This document shows positions 8,278 through 18,329 of a stretch of DNA of 64,000 nt, one piece after another; the first letter of the stretch is position 1, and each line of letters opens with the position of its first letter. Origin of the DNA: Candidatus Kryptoniota bacterium. Lineage in GTDB: Bacteria > Bacteroidota > Ignavibacteria > Kryptoniales > JAKASW01. The stretch lies in assembly GCA_036567965.1 (NCBI GenBank), contig DATCTN010000012.1, positions 62,001-126,000 on the forward strand, read 5' to 3'. The translations under genes were made by a program, and so were the position numbers. A model generated the notes under the pieces. The model saw only the letters and a list, made by a program, of their open reading frames with translations, had not been told where the DNA came from and made no database searches.

Positions 8278-10110
8278 TTGAGCCAAATGACAAGCAAAGA
8301 ACTTTTAGAGATTATTGAACATAGAATTCTTGTCTTCGACGGTGCCACGGGGACAAGCCTTCAATCGCAAAATCTCTCAGCCGCCGATTTCGGAGGTGAG
8401 AGTTTTGCCGGATGCAACGAATACTTGAACCTGACATTTCCCCAAGCTCCCGAAAAAGTCCACAGAGGATTTCTTGATGCGGGAGCGGACGTTATTGAAA
8501 CCAACTCGTTCGGCGCTACATCGGTGGTTCTTGTGGAGTACAGACTTGCTGAGCGCGCATATGAAATAAACAAACGTTCCGCTGAAATTGCCAGAAAAAT
8601 CGCCGACGAGTATTCCTCAAATGGAAGACGACGGCTCGTTGCAGGTTCAATGGGCCCGACAACGAAACTTCCTTCGCTCGGCCATATCGGTTTCGATGCA
8701 CTGCGTGATTCATACAAAGAGCAGGTGAGAGGCCTCGTGGACGGCGGTGCCGATCTTCTGATCGTGGAAACATGTCAGGACCTTCTTCAGGCGAAAGCGG
8801 CGCTCGCTGCAATAAGCGAATTTATGTCTGAGAGCGGAACAGAGGTGGCAGTCATCCTCTCAATTACGATTGAGACAATGGGAACGATGCTCATGGGGAC
8901 GGAAATCTCAGCCGCACTCACAACGATAGAGCCGTACAACATCGTGACCGTATTCGGTATGAACTGTGCCACCGGCCCGAAAGAGATGGAGGAGAATGTC
9001 CGCTACCTCTGTGAGAATTCCCCAAAGCCTGTGTTCGTCATGCCGAACGCCGGACTGCCGGAGAACATCGGAGGACAAGCTTGCTATCATCTCACTCCGA
9101 ACGAGCTGGACTACTGGATGCGGAGATTTGTGAATGAATTCGGAGTAAGCATAATCGGCGGCTGCTGCGGAACGACTCCCGAGCATATTGCGCGTCTCAC
9201 GAAAATCGCGGCGGAATCTCGACCGAAAGAACGTGAGTTCGCTTATGTCCCTTCGGTTTCGTCCATTTACTCGAGTGTTGCTCTTCATCTCGATCCTGCG
9301 CCTGTGATTGTCGGCGAGAGGTGCAACGCGAATGGCTCTAGGAAGTTCAAAGAGCTACTCCTTGCAGAGAATTACGATGCCATGGTCCAGTTGGCGAAGG
9401 AACAGATGAAAGAAGGAGCTCACATCCTGGATGTATGCGTCGCGTATGTCGGCAGGGATGAAGTCCGCGATATGCGCGAGGTAATGATGCGGTTTAACAC
9501 GCAGGTCGCTCTGCCGCTTATGATCGACTCCACCGAGTATGCCGTGATTGAGGAAGCGCTGAAGCGTTACGCGGGTAAAGCAATTGTCAACTCGGTAAAC
9601 CTCGAGGATGGCGAGGAACGGCTCAGACGTGTCCTGCCGCTTTGCCGAAAATATGGGGCAGCTGTCATCGCTCTGACCATCGACGAATCCGGCATGGCCA
9701 AGACGCGAGAGAAGAAATTCGAGGTCGCTAAAAGGATCCATGATCTCGCGATCGATAAGTACGGAATGCGCGAGGAAGACCTGATCTTCGACACGTTGAC
9801 CTTTACTCTGGGTTCCGGCGACGAGGAGTTCCGCAAATCGGGAATCGAAACGGTCGAAGCGATCAGGATGATCAAGAGCCGGTTTCCGAAGTCGTACACG
9901 ATCCTTGGAGTATCCAACGCTTCATTCGGCCTGAACGCCCACGTGCGGCATGTACTTAATTCCGTTTTTCTGCATTATGCGATCGAAGCGGGGCTTGACC
10001 TTTCAATTGTAAATGCCCAGAAGATCATGCCGCTGTATAAGATAGACGAACGTGGTAGAGAACTTTGCCGACAGTTGATTTATGACGAGCGGAAATATGA
10101 GGTGGCATAA
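8278..10110 (+). CDS. metH: Methionine synthase, N-terminal half (homocysteine and methyl-THF domains)
   Basis: First of two polypeptides that together make a cobalamin-dependent methionine synthase. Residues about 10-330 are the zinc-dependent homocysteine S-methyltransferase barrel; the three zinc cysteines are Cys230 (GMNCATGP) and Cys296-Cys297 (GGCCGTTPEH). Residues about 345-605 are the pterin-binding barrel that takes the methyl group from methyltetrahydrofolate (VGERCNANGSRKF, ILDVCVAYVGRDE). The cobalamin and reactivation domains are absent here and are encoded by the next gene, five bases after this stop in another frame. The start is the codon at 8278, with a second Met at residue 4. 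Confidence 0.93.
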   Translation: MSQMTSKELLEIIEHRILVFDGATGTSLQSQNLSAADFGGESFAGCNEYLNLTFPQAPEKVHRGFLDAGADVIETNSFGATSVVLVEYRLAERAYEINKRSAEIARKIADEYSSNGRRRLVAGSMGPTTKLPSLGHIGFDALRDSYKEQVRGLVDGGADLLIVETCQDLLQAKAALAAISEFMSESGTEVAVILSITIETMGTMLMGTEISAALTTIEPYNIVTVFGMNCATGPKEMEENVRYLCENSPKPVFVMPNAGLPENIGGQACYHLTPNELDYWMRRFVNEFGVSIIGGCCGTTPEHIARLTKIAAESRPKEREFAYVPSVSSIYSSVALHLDPAPVIVGERCNANGSRKFKELLLAENYDAMVQLAKEQMKEGAHILDVCVAYVGRDEVRDMREVMMRFNTQVALPLMIDSTEYAVIEEALKRYAGKAIVNSVNLEDGEERLRRVLPLCRKYGAAVIALTIDESGMAKTREKKFEVAKRIHDLAIDKYGMREEDLIFDTLTFTLGSGDEEFRKSGIETVEAIRMIKSRFPKSYTILGVSNASFGLNAHVRHVLNSVFLHYAIEAGLDLSIVNAQKIMPLYKIDERGRELCRQLIYDERKYEVA

Positions 10111-10115
10111 GAGTT

Positions 10116-11894
10116 ATGGCTGAACTCAAATGTACTTATGACCCGCTCGTTGAGCTGATGAATTATTACTCGGGTGCGAAGTCCCAACCCGGCGGGGAGG
10201 AAGACACCGGATCGCTCTCCCTTGAGGATGGGCTTAAGAAAAGGATTGTAGACGGCAACAAAATCGGGATAGACAGCGAACTTAAAAAAGCTCTTGAGAC
10301 ATATCCGCCTCTCAGAATTATTAACGAGATTCTTCTTGATGGAATGAGAGTGGTCGGAGAACTTTTTGGAAGCGGGCAAATGCAGCTTCCGTTTGTACTT
10401 CAATCCGCCGAGACCATGAAAACTGCTGTCAAGTACCTCGAGCCTTTCATGGACCGGCTCGAGGGAGTCCAGAAAGGCATCATGGTCCTTGCGACCGTCA
10501 AGGGCGATGTGCACGACATCGGCAAGAACCTGGTCGACATCATACTCACGAATAACGGCTACAAAGTAGTCAATCTTGGAATAAAAGTACCGATCGAGCA
10601 GATCATCGAAGCCGCGGAGGAAAATCACGCCGATGCCATTGGGATGAGCGGTCTGCTCGTGAAATCGACCGTAGTCATGAAAGAAAACCTCGAGCAGATG
10701 GAACATCGCGGCTTGAAAATTCCTGTGGTGTTGGGCGGAGCGGCGCTCACTCGCAGGTATGTGGAGAATGATCTCCGAAGCGTCTACAACGGCTACCTCT
10801 CGTATGCCAACGATGCGTTCGACGGTCTCCATTTCATGTCCCGCTTAAGGGATCCCGCGTATTCAAATACAAATAGAGCGGGAGAAGACATCAAATCGGG
10901 AAAGATCGATGTCGCGGAACTCAAAGGCGCCACCACGTCCTCGTCATCTCTGAATAAAGCCCTCGAGTTGAATCGGACCAGGAAAGTAGAACCGGAGCGC
11001 GATCGGTCCCACCGCAGCAAAGTCAGTGCGGATGTTCCGGTTCCGATCCCTCCCTTCTTTGGGAGCACGATAGTGAGCGACATTAAGGTTGAGAAGATTT
11101 GGGAATATTTGAACGAGGTCGCGCTCATACGTGGACAGTGGCAATTCAGAAAGAAGGGAAAGGACGAAGGGGAATATAACCGGCTTCTAGAAAACAAAGT
11201 CTACCCTGCTCTTTCCGAATTGAAATTGAAAGTGAAAAGAGAAAGACTTTTCGAGCCGAAAGTTGTTTATGGTTACTTCCCATGTCAATCCGATGGAAAT
11301 GATCTGATTATATATCGTCCTGTGGATGAAAACGATCTATATTCGAAATGGAAATCGCTGAAACCCGGAGCTCCCGTTAAGACACAACTCCTTGAATGGG
11401 TACGGTTTAGTTTTCCGAGACAAAGCGACGACAGGTTCCTCTGCATCTCAGATTATTTCAAGTCCGTAAGTTCGGGAACATATGATGTAGTTGAGTTGCA
11501 GACCGTGACGATCGGGACCAGGGCGAGCGAGTACACGCACCACATGTTCGACGCAGGGAATTACCAGGACTATCTTTATCTTCACGGCCTGAGTGTGGAG
11601 AGCGCGGAAGCGCTGGCGGAATACTGGCATAAGATCGTAAGAACTGAACTCGGTATCCAATCTGAGGATGCCGGTGATGTCAGGAAACTCTTTTCTCAGG
11701 GCTATCGCGGCTCGAGGTATTCATTTGGATATCCCGCGTGTCCGAATCTCGAGGACCAGTCGAAGCTCTTTAAGCTTCTCAGCCCGGAGCGAATCGGCGT
11801 GACTCTGACCGAGGAATATCAGCTCGTCCCGGAACAGAGCACTACGGCAATTGTTGTTCATCACCCGGAGGCGAAGTATTTTAATGTCAAATAG
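10116..11894 (+). CDS. metH: Methionine synthase, C-terminal half (cobalamin-binding and reactivation domains)
   Basis: Second half of the split MetH. The four-helix cap (LPFVLQSAETMKTAVKYLEP) precedes a Rossmann cobalamin domain with DVHDIGKN, in which His133 is the expected lower cobalt ligand. After a variable linker at about residues 255-310, the AdoMet-dependent reactivation domain runs to the C-terminus (RGQWQF, then SFGYPACPNLEDQ). The two proteins add up to 1202 residues, the normal length of single-chain MetH. AGGTGG at 10100-10105 lies 10 bases before the ATG, so this is an independently translated subunit, not an obvious sequencing frameshift. The linker is unusually polar and could mark where the fusion was lost. 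Confidence 0.92.
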   Translation: MAELKCTYDPLVELMNYYSGAKSQPGGEEDTGSLSLEDGLKKRIVDGNKIGIDSELKKALETYPPLRIINEILLDGMRVVGELFGSGQMQLPFVLQSAETMKTAVKYLEPFMDRLEGVQKGIMVLATVKGDVHDIGKNLVDIILTNNGYKVVNLGIKVPIEQIIEAAEENHADAIGMSGLLVKSTVVMKENLEQMEHRGLKIPVVLGGAALTRRYVENDLRSVYNGYLSYANDAFDGLHFMSRLRDPAYSNTNRAGEDIKSGKIDVAELKGATTSSSSLNKALELNRTRKVEPERDRSHRSKVSADVPVPIPPFFGSTIVSDIKVEKIWEYLNEVALIRGQWQFRKKGKDEGEYNRLLENKVYPALSELKLKVKRERLFEPKVVYGYFPCQSDGNDLIIYRPVDENDLYSKWKSLKPGAPVKTQLLEWVRFSFPRQSDDRFLCISDYFKSVSSGTYDVVELQTVTIGTRASEYTHHMFDAGNYQDYLYLHGLSVESAEALAEYWHKIVRTELGIQSEDAGDVRKLFSQGYRGSRYSFGYPACPNLEDQSKLFKLLSPERIGVTLTEEYQLVPEQSTTAIVVHHPEAKYFNVK

Positions 11895-11897
11895 AAC

Positions 11898-13613
11898 ATG
11901 CTGAAGAATCTTACCATAAAGAACTTCGCTTTGATCGAGGAACTTGAGATTGAGTTCGGCAGCGGTCTGAATATCATTACCGGCGAAACCGGGGCCGGCA
12001 AGTCCATCATAATCGATGCGTTCAGTCTGATTCTCGGCGAGCGCGCCAACGTCGAGGATGTCCGGAGCGGCGCCGACAAGTCGATCGTTGAGGGCATATT
12101 CACGGTTACGGGTAACAAGAAGGTCCGGCGGCTTCTTGAAGAATCGGGCATCGAGTGCGGAGACGAAGTGATCGTCCGGCGTGAGGTCAACCAGAAGGGA
12201 CAGAGCCGCGCGTTCGTAAACGACACCCCGCTCCAGGTCTCGCAACTTAAGGAGCTCGGAGATTCCCTCGTCGATCTTCATGGCCAGCATGAGCACCAGT
12301 CACTCCTTCGCCCCGAGACGCATATCGATCTCATAGACGACTTCGGCGGTCTCGAGATGCTCCTCAAAAATTTTCGCGGCTCATATCGCGAGCTCGAGAA
12401 TCTGATCGGTGAGATGAAGGACCTCGTCTCAAGGCGGAATGCTTTGAAAGAGAAACAGGATCTCTACGCGTTCCAGATCAAGGAGATTGATTCCATCGAC
12501 CCAAAGCCGGGTGAAATCGATCTGCTCGAGTCGGAGCTGAAGATTTTGGAGAACGCCGAGAAGTTGTTTGAGGCTGCGGCGAAACTGTATGAGCTCTTAT
12601 ACGACAGCGAAAATTCCGTCCACGATCAACTCGTCGTGGTGAGGAACCAACTTGAAGACTTGGCACAAATCGACAAATCGTTCGAACCTCTTCGTGACGA
12701 AACCGAGACCGCAAAGGCAGTTGTGGACGACATAACCAGATTCGTGCAAAGCTATAGCAGCAAGATCGATTTCAATCCTCAGCGGCTCGAGGAAATTCGG
12801 GAGAGGCTGGGGGTCCTGACCTTGTTCAAGAAAAAGTACGGCGGCTCTCTGGAGGCGGCGATCGAATATAGGGAGAAGATAGGGAGGGAATTTTCGCTTG
12901 CGGAAAATTTTGACGACGAGATCCGGAAACTCGAGTCTCAAGTCGAAGCGGTCAGATCCGGCCTGTCCGAGACTGCCGAAAGACTCTCGGCAAAGAGACG
13001 GGAGGTTGCCGAGCGAATCAGTCGCAGCATTGTCGGCGTTCTGGGCGAAATTGGAATAGAAAAGGCGAAATTCGAAGTCGTTATTTCCAATAAATCGTAC
13101 CAAGGCGCTGATGCGGCTTTGAAGCCGCTTGTCAGACTCGGAAGAGATTTCTACGACACGACCGAAAAGGGTTTTGATTCGGTCGAATTTTACGTCTCGA
13201 CCAATGTTGGCGAGGAGCCGCGCCCACTGGCAAAGGTTGCATCGGGCGGTGAGATTTCAAGGATCATGCTTGCTCTCAAATCGATCCTTGCCAAGAGCGA
13301 TCGGCTTCCGCTCCTCGTGTTCGATGAAATCGATACCGGTATTAGTGGCCGGATTGGTGCGAAAGTGGGGAAGATGCTGAAAAATCTTTCCGGCTTTCAT
13401 CAGATTGTCGCGATCACTCATCTCCCGCAGATTGCCGGACAGGCTGACGTTCATTTCAGAGTGGAGAAGGTCGTGAAAGGCAAACGGGCAGTTACGCGCG
13501 TAGAAAGACTGTCGGAGGACGAGCGGGTACTTGAGGTCGCTCGTCTGTTAAGCGGCGAAGATGTCACACAGGCAAGTATCTCGGGTGCAAAAGAACTCAT
13601 CGGGATGAAATGA
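11898..13613 (+). CDS. recN: DNA repair protein RecN
   Basis: SMC-like ATPase that acts at double-strand breaks. The protein is 571 residues, the usual length. Walker A, GETGAGKS, is at residues 29-36. A long central coiled-coil-prone region rich in Glu, Lys and Leu follows, and the C-terminal lobe holds the ABC signature near VASGGEISRIMLALK and Walker B with the catalytic pair Asp476-Glu477 (FDEIDTGISG). The gene starts three bases after metH and its stop overlaps the cysS start (ATGA at 13610-13613), so it belongs to the metH-recN-cysS transcription unit. Confidence 0.96.
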   Translation: MLKNLTIKNFALIEELEIEFGSGLNIITGETGAGKSIIIDAFSLILGERANVEDVRSGADKSIVEGIFTVTGNKKVRRLLEESGIECGDEVIVRREVNQKGQSRAFVNDTPLQVSQLKELGDSLVDLHGQHEHQSLLRPETHIDLIDDFGGLEMLLKNFRGSYRELENLIGEMKDLVSRRNALKEKQDLYAFQIKEIDSIDPKPGEIDLLESELKILENAEKLFEAAAKLYELLYDSENSVHDQLVVVRNQLEDLAQIDKSFEPLRDETETAKAVVDDITRFVQSYSSKIDFNPQRLEEIRERLGVLTLFKKKYGGSLEAAIEYREKIGREFSLAENFDDEIRKLESQVEAVRSGLSETAERLSAKRREVAERISRSIVGVLGEIGIEKAKFEVVISNKSYQGADAALKPLVRLGRDFYDTTEKGFDSVEFYVSTNVGEEPRPLAKVASGGEISRIMLALKSILAKSDRLPLLVFDEIDTGISGRIGAKVGKMLKNLSGFHQIVAITHLPQIAGQADVHFRVEKVVKGKRAVTRVERLSEDERVLEVARLLSGEDVTQASISGAKELIGMK

Positions 13614-15079
13614 AAACTGAAATTTATCTGTACAACTCGCTCACGAGGAAAAAGGAAAAATTTGTTCCGGTTCACAACGACAGGGTTGGAATTTACGTTT
13701 GCGGTCCGACAGTTTATAACCATTCACATATCGGACACGGCAAGAGTTATGTCTCCTTCGACACTATTGTAAGGTTCTTCAGATTTGTGGGGTATAAGGT
13801 ATTGTATGTCCAGAACATTACCGACGTGGGCCACCTGACGGACAACGCCGACGAAGGCGACGACAAGATTGAAAGCGAAGCCAGGAAGGACCGGATCGAT
13901 CCGATGGAGATAGCCGAAATGTTCATAAGGAGTTATTTCGAAGACATGGACATGCTCGGCGTGCAACGGCCCAATATCTCTCCGCGTGCCACCGGCCATA
14001 TTCTGGAACAGATCGAACTCGCGAAGAAGCTCGTCGCAAAAGGGTTCGCGTATGAGACCGGAGGGAATGTTTATTTCGATGTAAGGAAATTCCCCGAGTA
14101 TGGGAAACTCTCGGGAAAAAAGATTGAAGATCTGATTACGGGTACTCGAGTGGATGTGAGGAGCGACAAGGCGAACCCTGCAGATTTCGCGCTATGGAAG
14201 AAAGCTGAGGCCGGACATATCATGCGATGGCCGTCCCCTTGGGGTGAAGGTTTTCCGGGCTGGCACCTCGAGTGCTCCGCAATGAGCATGAAGTATCTCG
14301 GAGAGTCGTTCGACATACATGGAGGAGGGTTAGACAATGAATTCCCTCACCATGAATGTGAAATTGCGCAGAGTGAATCGGCAACGGGCAAGCCGTTCGT
14401 GAAATACTGGTTGCACAACAATATGGTTACGGTAGACGGCGTCAAAATGAGTAAGTCGCTTGGAAATTTTGTTACCCTGAAGGACGCTTTTAAGAAATTC
14501 GATCCCGTTACTTTGAGATTTTTTATTTTACAAAGCCACTATCGGAGTCCGCTCGACTACTCGGATGAGGCAATATCGGGTGCAGCAAAAGGTCTTGACC
14601 GCCTCAGGAATGTGATCAGACTACTGACGAGTATTTCCGGGGAAAGTATTTCCGATGTGAAATTTGAAAATCTCCCGGAGGAACCAGTTAATTTGCGCCG
14701 GTATTACGGCGAGTGGCTTGCCGCAATGGCTGATGATTTCAATACACCTCTTGCGATCGCATCACTCTTCGAGATGGTCAAGGACATCAACACCATTCTA
14801 TCATCGTCGACCCCGATGTCGCGCGAGACTGCGGGTCTTGTTTATTCTTTCATTATGAAGCTTGCCGGCGACGTATTGGGCATTGTGCCGTCGGCTGCAA
14901 GTCTTCAGGGCCGTGAGAAGCTGGAGGCCGGGCTTGTCGAGCTTTTGATGAAACTAAGAGCGGAAGCCAGACTGAATAAAGACTTCAAGCTTGCCGACAG
15001 GATTCGCGATGAGCTTATCGGCCTCGGAATTGTTCTTGAAGACGGGAAAGACGGGACACGATACAAGGTGACCGGATGA
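13610..15079 (+). CDS. cysS: Cysteinyl-tRNA synthetase
   Basis: Class I synthetase for tRNA-Cys. The protein is 489 residues. Zinc-binding Cys31 lies in [19 protein letters not shown] is at residues 40-43, and KMSKS is at residues 279-283. Further zinc ligands are visible in WHLECSAMS and [12 protein letters not shown]. The C-terminal helical domain is complete. It overlaps recN upstream by four bases and the asparaginase gene downstream by four bases, indicating translational coupling within one operon. Confidence 0.97.
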   Translation: MKTEIYLYNSLTRKKEKFVPVHNDRVGIYVCGPTVYNHSHIGHGKSYVSFDTIVRFFRFVGYKVLYVQNITDVGHLTDNADEGDDKIESEARKDRIDPMEIAEMFIRSYFEDMDMLGVQRPNISPRATGHILEQIELAKKLVAKGFAYETGGNVYFDVRKFPEYGKLSGKKIEDLITGTRVDVRSDKANPADFALWKKAEAGHIMRWPSPWGEGFPGWHLECSAMSMKYLGESFDIHGGGLDNEFPHHECEIAQSESATGKPFVKYWLHNNMVTVDGVKMSKSLGNFVTLKDAFKKFDPVTLRFFILQSHYRSPLDYSDEAISGAAKGLDRLRNVIRLLTSISGESISDVKFENLPEEPVNLRRYYGEWLAAMADDFNTPLAIASLFEMVKDINTILSSSTPMSRETAGLVYSFIMKLAGDVLGIVPSAASLQGREKLEAGLVELLMKLRAEARLNKDFKLADRIRDELIGLGIVLEDGKDGTRYKVTG

Positions 15080-16092
15080 GGAGACGCGAATTCATAAAGA
15101 AGAGCGCCGTGGCGGGAGTGGGAGCCTACGCTGCAACGAAATTAGGGATGCCGAAAATCATTACGAGAAACGGAGGAAGGATGGGTTCCCAGGTAGTATT
15201 GTCGACATGGAATTTCGGAATGCAGGCAAATGAGACGGCCTGGAAAACCTTGAGTGATGGCGGGAGCGGACTCGACGCCGTGGAACAGGGGATAATGACG
15301 ATCGAAAACGATCCGTCTATCATGAGTGTAGGGTACGGTGGACTCCCCGACGAAGATATGAAAGTGACCCTGGACGCGTCCATAATGGATTGGCGCGGTA
15401 ACTGCGGAGCTGTCGGCGCTATTGAAAACATCAAGAACCCGATCGGGGTTGCCAGAAAAGTCATGGAGCGCACCAAGCATGTCATGCTGGCCGGAGAAGG
15501 CGCATATAAATTTGCTCTTGCTCAGGGCTTCAAGCACACCGATCTCCTCACCGACGAAGCAAGGAAGAAATGGCTCGAGTGGAAAGAGAGCATGAGCGAT
15601 AAGGACAACTGGGTTCCCGAGCACGACATGAACGATCTCAACGACAACCATGACACGATAGGGCTCCTCGTCCTCGATGCGAAAGGACATCTCTGCGCGG
15701 GCGTTTCTACGTCCGGACTTGCTTTCAAGATTCACGGCAGGATCGGTGATTCGCCGATTATAGGGGCCGGACTCTACGTCGATGGTAAAGTGGGAGCAGC
15801 TGCCTCCACGGGCGTCGGTGAGGCGAACATACGCATTGTTGGAAGTCATCTCGTTGTCGAAAGCATGCGCGGCGGAATGACACCGCAACAAGCGTGCGAG
15901 ACTGCTGTCAAGAGGGCCATCGATGTGCATTCGAAACTGATAAAGGCTGATAAAACGTTCCAACTTGCTTATATTGCACTGAACGCAGATGGCGATGTGG
16001 GCGGTGCGGCCATTAGAAAAGGATTCCAATATGCGCTACGCGGAAGCGGCGTCAATCAACTCTACGACTGCAAGTTCCTGTATAATGATTAA
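15076..16092 (+). CDS. Exported N4-(beta-N-acetylglucosaminyl)-L-asparaginase / isoaspartyl peptidase family
   Basis: Ntn-hydrolase of the type-2 asparaginase family, which hydrolyses N-glycosylated asparagine or beta-aspartyl bonds. The precursor is 338 residues. The N-terminus, [19 protein letters not shown], fits a twin-arginine export signal. Autocleavage is predicted before Thr194 in NHDTIGLLVLD, giving the alpha and beta chains. Downstream motifs (STSGLAFKIHGRIGDSPIIG and GAAASTGVGE) are those of the glycosylasparaginase branch. It sits between cysS and an amidohydrolase-like gene; the cysS overlap suggests it is read in the same operon. The exact substrate is not visible from sequence. 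Confidence 0.88.
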   Translation: MRRREFIKKSAVAGVGAYAATKLGMPKIITRNGGRMGSQVVLSTWNFGMQANETAWKTLSDGGSGLDAVEQGIMTIENDPSIMSVGYGGLPDEDMKVTLDASIMDWRGNCGAVGAIENIKNPIGVARKVMERTKHVMLAGEGAYKFALAQGFKHTDLLTDEARKKWLEWKESMSDKDNWVPEHDMNDLNDNHDTIGLLVLDAKGHLCAGVSTSGLAFKIHGRIGDSPIIGAGLYVDGKVGAAASTGVGEANIRIVGSHLVVESMRGGMTPQQACETAVKRAIDVHSKLIKADKTFQLAYIALNADGDVGGAAIRKGFQYALRGSGVNQLYDCKFLYND

Positions 16093-16103
16093 CTGAGAAG
16101 GCA

Positions 16104-17495
16104 ATGAACTCCACAAAGATCCTGACCGGGGCGTATGTTTTCACTTGCAACGATGAAATGCAGAGCGGGTTATATAATGTGCTGGTCCGGTCGAACCTCG
16201 TCGGCGAAGTCTCAAAAGATATCGAGTTGTTGCGGAGGAAATATCCTGAAGCCGAAATTGTAGATACCGCAGGTAAAATTCTCCTGCCGGCTTTCTTCAA
16301 TGCGCACTATCATCCTGAAGCTATCATCTGCAGGTTCATTGAACCGCGCCGGCCGGTTTCGCAGTGGCGGGATGAGTATCTGCTCAAAGTAGAATCGGTG
16401 CTGGACGCGCAGCCGGAGAGCTTCTACGAGAAGATGTATCACCTCGCTTTTTTCGGGCTCCTTCAATCCGGGGTTTGCGGTATCGCCTTCTCGATAATTG
16501 GCGACGAAGCGGGAGCGAGAGGAATGTTCTCGGCTGTCAAGCTGACTGGCATCGAGGCGGTCGCGTTTGCCGAGAGCGAATCGCAATCGGCATTTCTGAA
16601 GAAGGCAGTCGATAGTCACCTCAAGATCGGATTGTTCGTACCTTACCAGAAAGATCTTACACTCTTCGGCATCAGCGCAGTGTCTCGGACAAATTCCGAT
16701 GCGCCGGGTTGGATCCTCTCGCACATAGATGAGGATTCCGAAGATGTCCAAACCACCAAGACGAATTTCAACGCGAACCTGATCCAACTTCTCAAGAGAA
16801 GCGGACTCCTGCGCGCGGCGACGTTCTTAGTCGGGATGAACGACACTCCTCCCAACTCGCTGAAGATTGCGAGAAATGCCAGCGCAAAAATCATACTTGT
16901 ACCGAGCCGCCTCAACGCGCAAAGCTATAGAACGATCAGGAACGTATTCGACAAATATGCAATCGGATCCGACTGGGAGACTCCCGGTCTATTCGGTCAG
17001 ATGAGAAAGCTCCTCGAATTCGGATGCCCGCCTGAAGAAGCACTCGCCAGCACGACCAGAGTAAGCGCTGGGATGTTCAACATGGGCTCCAGACTCGGAA
17101 GCATCGAGACCGGTAAGCTGGCTAATCTCTCTTTCGTGGATGCGAAAAAGATTTCCGCTCGCAGGCTCAGTAAGCTCCCGCACAAGGAGGCCATTTCCGC
17201 CCTGCTCGAAGATTACTCCGACTCCGACGTGTCCGATGTCATGGTCGAGGGCGAGTTCGTTTATAAGGATAGAAAGCTTCTGATATTCAGCGAGTCGGAT
17301 TTGATGAGGGAACACAACGAATTAACAGAGGTGCTGAACAAGTACAAAGAACAGACGATGGTGTCCGAAAGCAAGTCATATTCTCCGAAGGTGCCTCAGA
17401 CAAGAGGGGAAAACCTTTCGGAGCTGGACGACGAAGCACAGAAAATTGAGCTGCCAAAGAATACGCGGAAGGTTTTTGGAGAAGACGAAATATAA
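16104..17495 (+). CDS. Amidohydrolase-superfamily protein with altered metal site
   Basis: A 463-residue protein resembling the chlorohydrolase/cytosine-deaminase branch of the amidohydrolase superfamily. The first metal pair is present (NAHYHPEAI), a histidine occurs in GWILSHIDED, and the late aspartate is in YAIGSDWETPG. Where relatives carry the next metal-binding histidine, this protein reads TFLVGMNDTPP, so one ligand seems to be lost. The C-terminal block GSIETGKLANLSFVD is the usual composite domain. After about residue 400 a charged, low-complexity tail follows. It lies 11 bases after the asparaginase gene. It could be a divergent hydrolase or a non-catalytic relative; the substrate is unknown. 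Confidence 0.72.
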   Translation: MNSTKILTGAYVFTCNDEMQSGLYNVLVRSNLVGEVSKDIELLRRKYPEAEIVDTAGKILLPAFFNAHYHPEAIICRFIEPRRPVSQWRDEYLLKVESVLDAQPESFYEKMYHLAFFGLLQSGVCGIAFSIIGDEAGARGMFSAVKLTGIEAVAFAESESQSAFLKKAVDSHLKIGLFVPYQKDLTLFGISAVSRTNSDAPGWILSHIDEDSEDVQTTKTNFNANLIQLLKRSGLLRAATFLVGMNDTPPNSLKIARNASAKIILVPSRLNAQSYRTIRNVFDKYAIGSDWETPGLFGQMRKLLEFGCPPEEALASTTRVSAGMFNMGSRLGSIETGKLANLSFVDAKKISARRLSKLPHKEAISALLEDYSDSDVSDVMVEGEFVYKDRKLLIFSESDLMREHNELTEVLNKYKEQTMVSESKSYSPKVPQTRGENLSELDDEAQKIELPKNTRKVFGEDEI

Positions 17496-17508
17496 AAGGA
17501 GACAGTTG

Positions 17509-18282
17509 ATGAAGTCCACGATTTTTGCAGCCATATTTGTTCTGTCCTCCGCGGCGTTTGCGGGTGGGGTCAATGGCAGCGCCGGCAGCAACGGTCAGAT
17601 CGAATCGCGCTATTTGATCGACATGCCGACAGCAGGCATTTTACACAACGGAATGATCGGGATGAATGTGCACTTTTATGAGATGAGCGGGCTACTGGTT
17701 TCACTGGAGGCGGGTGCGTTTAATAGGTTGACATTCGGCCTGAGTTACGGAGGAACTAACGTGATCGGGTCGGGTCCCGTGGGCTGGAACAAGAACCCCG
17801 GAGTCAATATCAGATTCCGGTTGATCGATGAGACGCCCGACTTTCCCGCGCTTGCGATCGGCTACGATTCCCAGGGGAAAGACGAGTATCTCTCGCAATA
17901 CAGCCGGTATTCCTACAAATCGCCGGGCTTCTTCGCTTCCGGATCGAAGTATTTCACAATGCTTGGTTACCTGGGCGTTCACGGGGCTGTCAACTATTCG
18001 CTGGAAGACGGAGACGGAAACAAGAACATAAATTTTTCAGTGGGCGCCGACAAGACAATCGGCAGCGATATCTCGGTAATGCTGGAGTATAATTTCGGAT
18101 TTAACGATAACCTTACGGACACGCTTCGCTTGGCGCAGCCCGGGCGCGGGTTCATGAACGCGGGCGTGAAATGGAGCGTTGGGAACGGCTTCACAGTCGA
18201 ATTCGATTATAAGAACCTACTCGATCTTAAGAAGACCGGGAGCCTCCGCACAATCAGGATCGAATACGTCCAATCGATGTAA
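17509..18282 (+). CDS. Predicted outer-membrane beta-barrel protein
   Basis: Unrecognised exported protein of 257 residues. The ATG at 17509 follows AAAGGAGA by 7 bases and gives a clean signal peptide (MKSTIFAAIFVLSSAAFA, then GGVNGS). The mature part has alternating amphipathic strands with many Gly, Tyr and Asn residues (for example INFSVGADKTIG and ISVMLEYNFGFND) and ends in a strand-like VEFDYKNLL followed by IRIEYVQSM. It lies 13 bases after the amidohydrolase-like gene and is the last gene of that run. Related conserved barrels occur in Ignavibacteria-type genomes, but I cannot name the family. Confidence 0.72.
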   Translation: MKSTIFAAIFVLSSAAFAGGVNGSAGSNGQIESRYLIDMPTAGILHNGMIGMNVHFYEMSGLLVSLEAGAFNRLTFGLSYGGTNVIGSGPVGWNKNPGVNIRFRLIDETPDFPALAIGYDSQGKDEYLSQYSRYSYKSPGFFASGSKYFTMLGYLGVHGAVNYSLEDGDGNKNINFSVGADKTIGSDISVMLEYNFGFNDNLTDTLRLAQPGRGFMNAGVKWSVGNGFTVEFDYKNLLDLKKTGSLRTIRIEYVQSM

Positions 18283-18329
18283 CCATCCTACTTCATCACT
18301 CGTCTATGGTTTTGGTATTAATTTATTTT

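Noticed and set aside
7988-8281. 97-codon plus-strand frame just before metH
   Set aside because: No ribosome-binding site, unrecognised sequence, overlaps the metH start; kept only as a comment on the intergenic region.
10095-10120. Sequencing frameshift as the cause of the split MetH
   Set aside because: The first half ends with a proper stop, and the second has its own ribosome-binding site and ATG. The split therefore looks real, although reads should be checked.
11721-12296. Minus-strand frame spanning the metH-recN boundary
   Set aside because: Antisense to conserved MetH and RecN motifs; no homology or ribosome-binding site seen.
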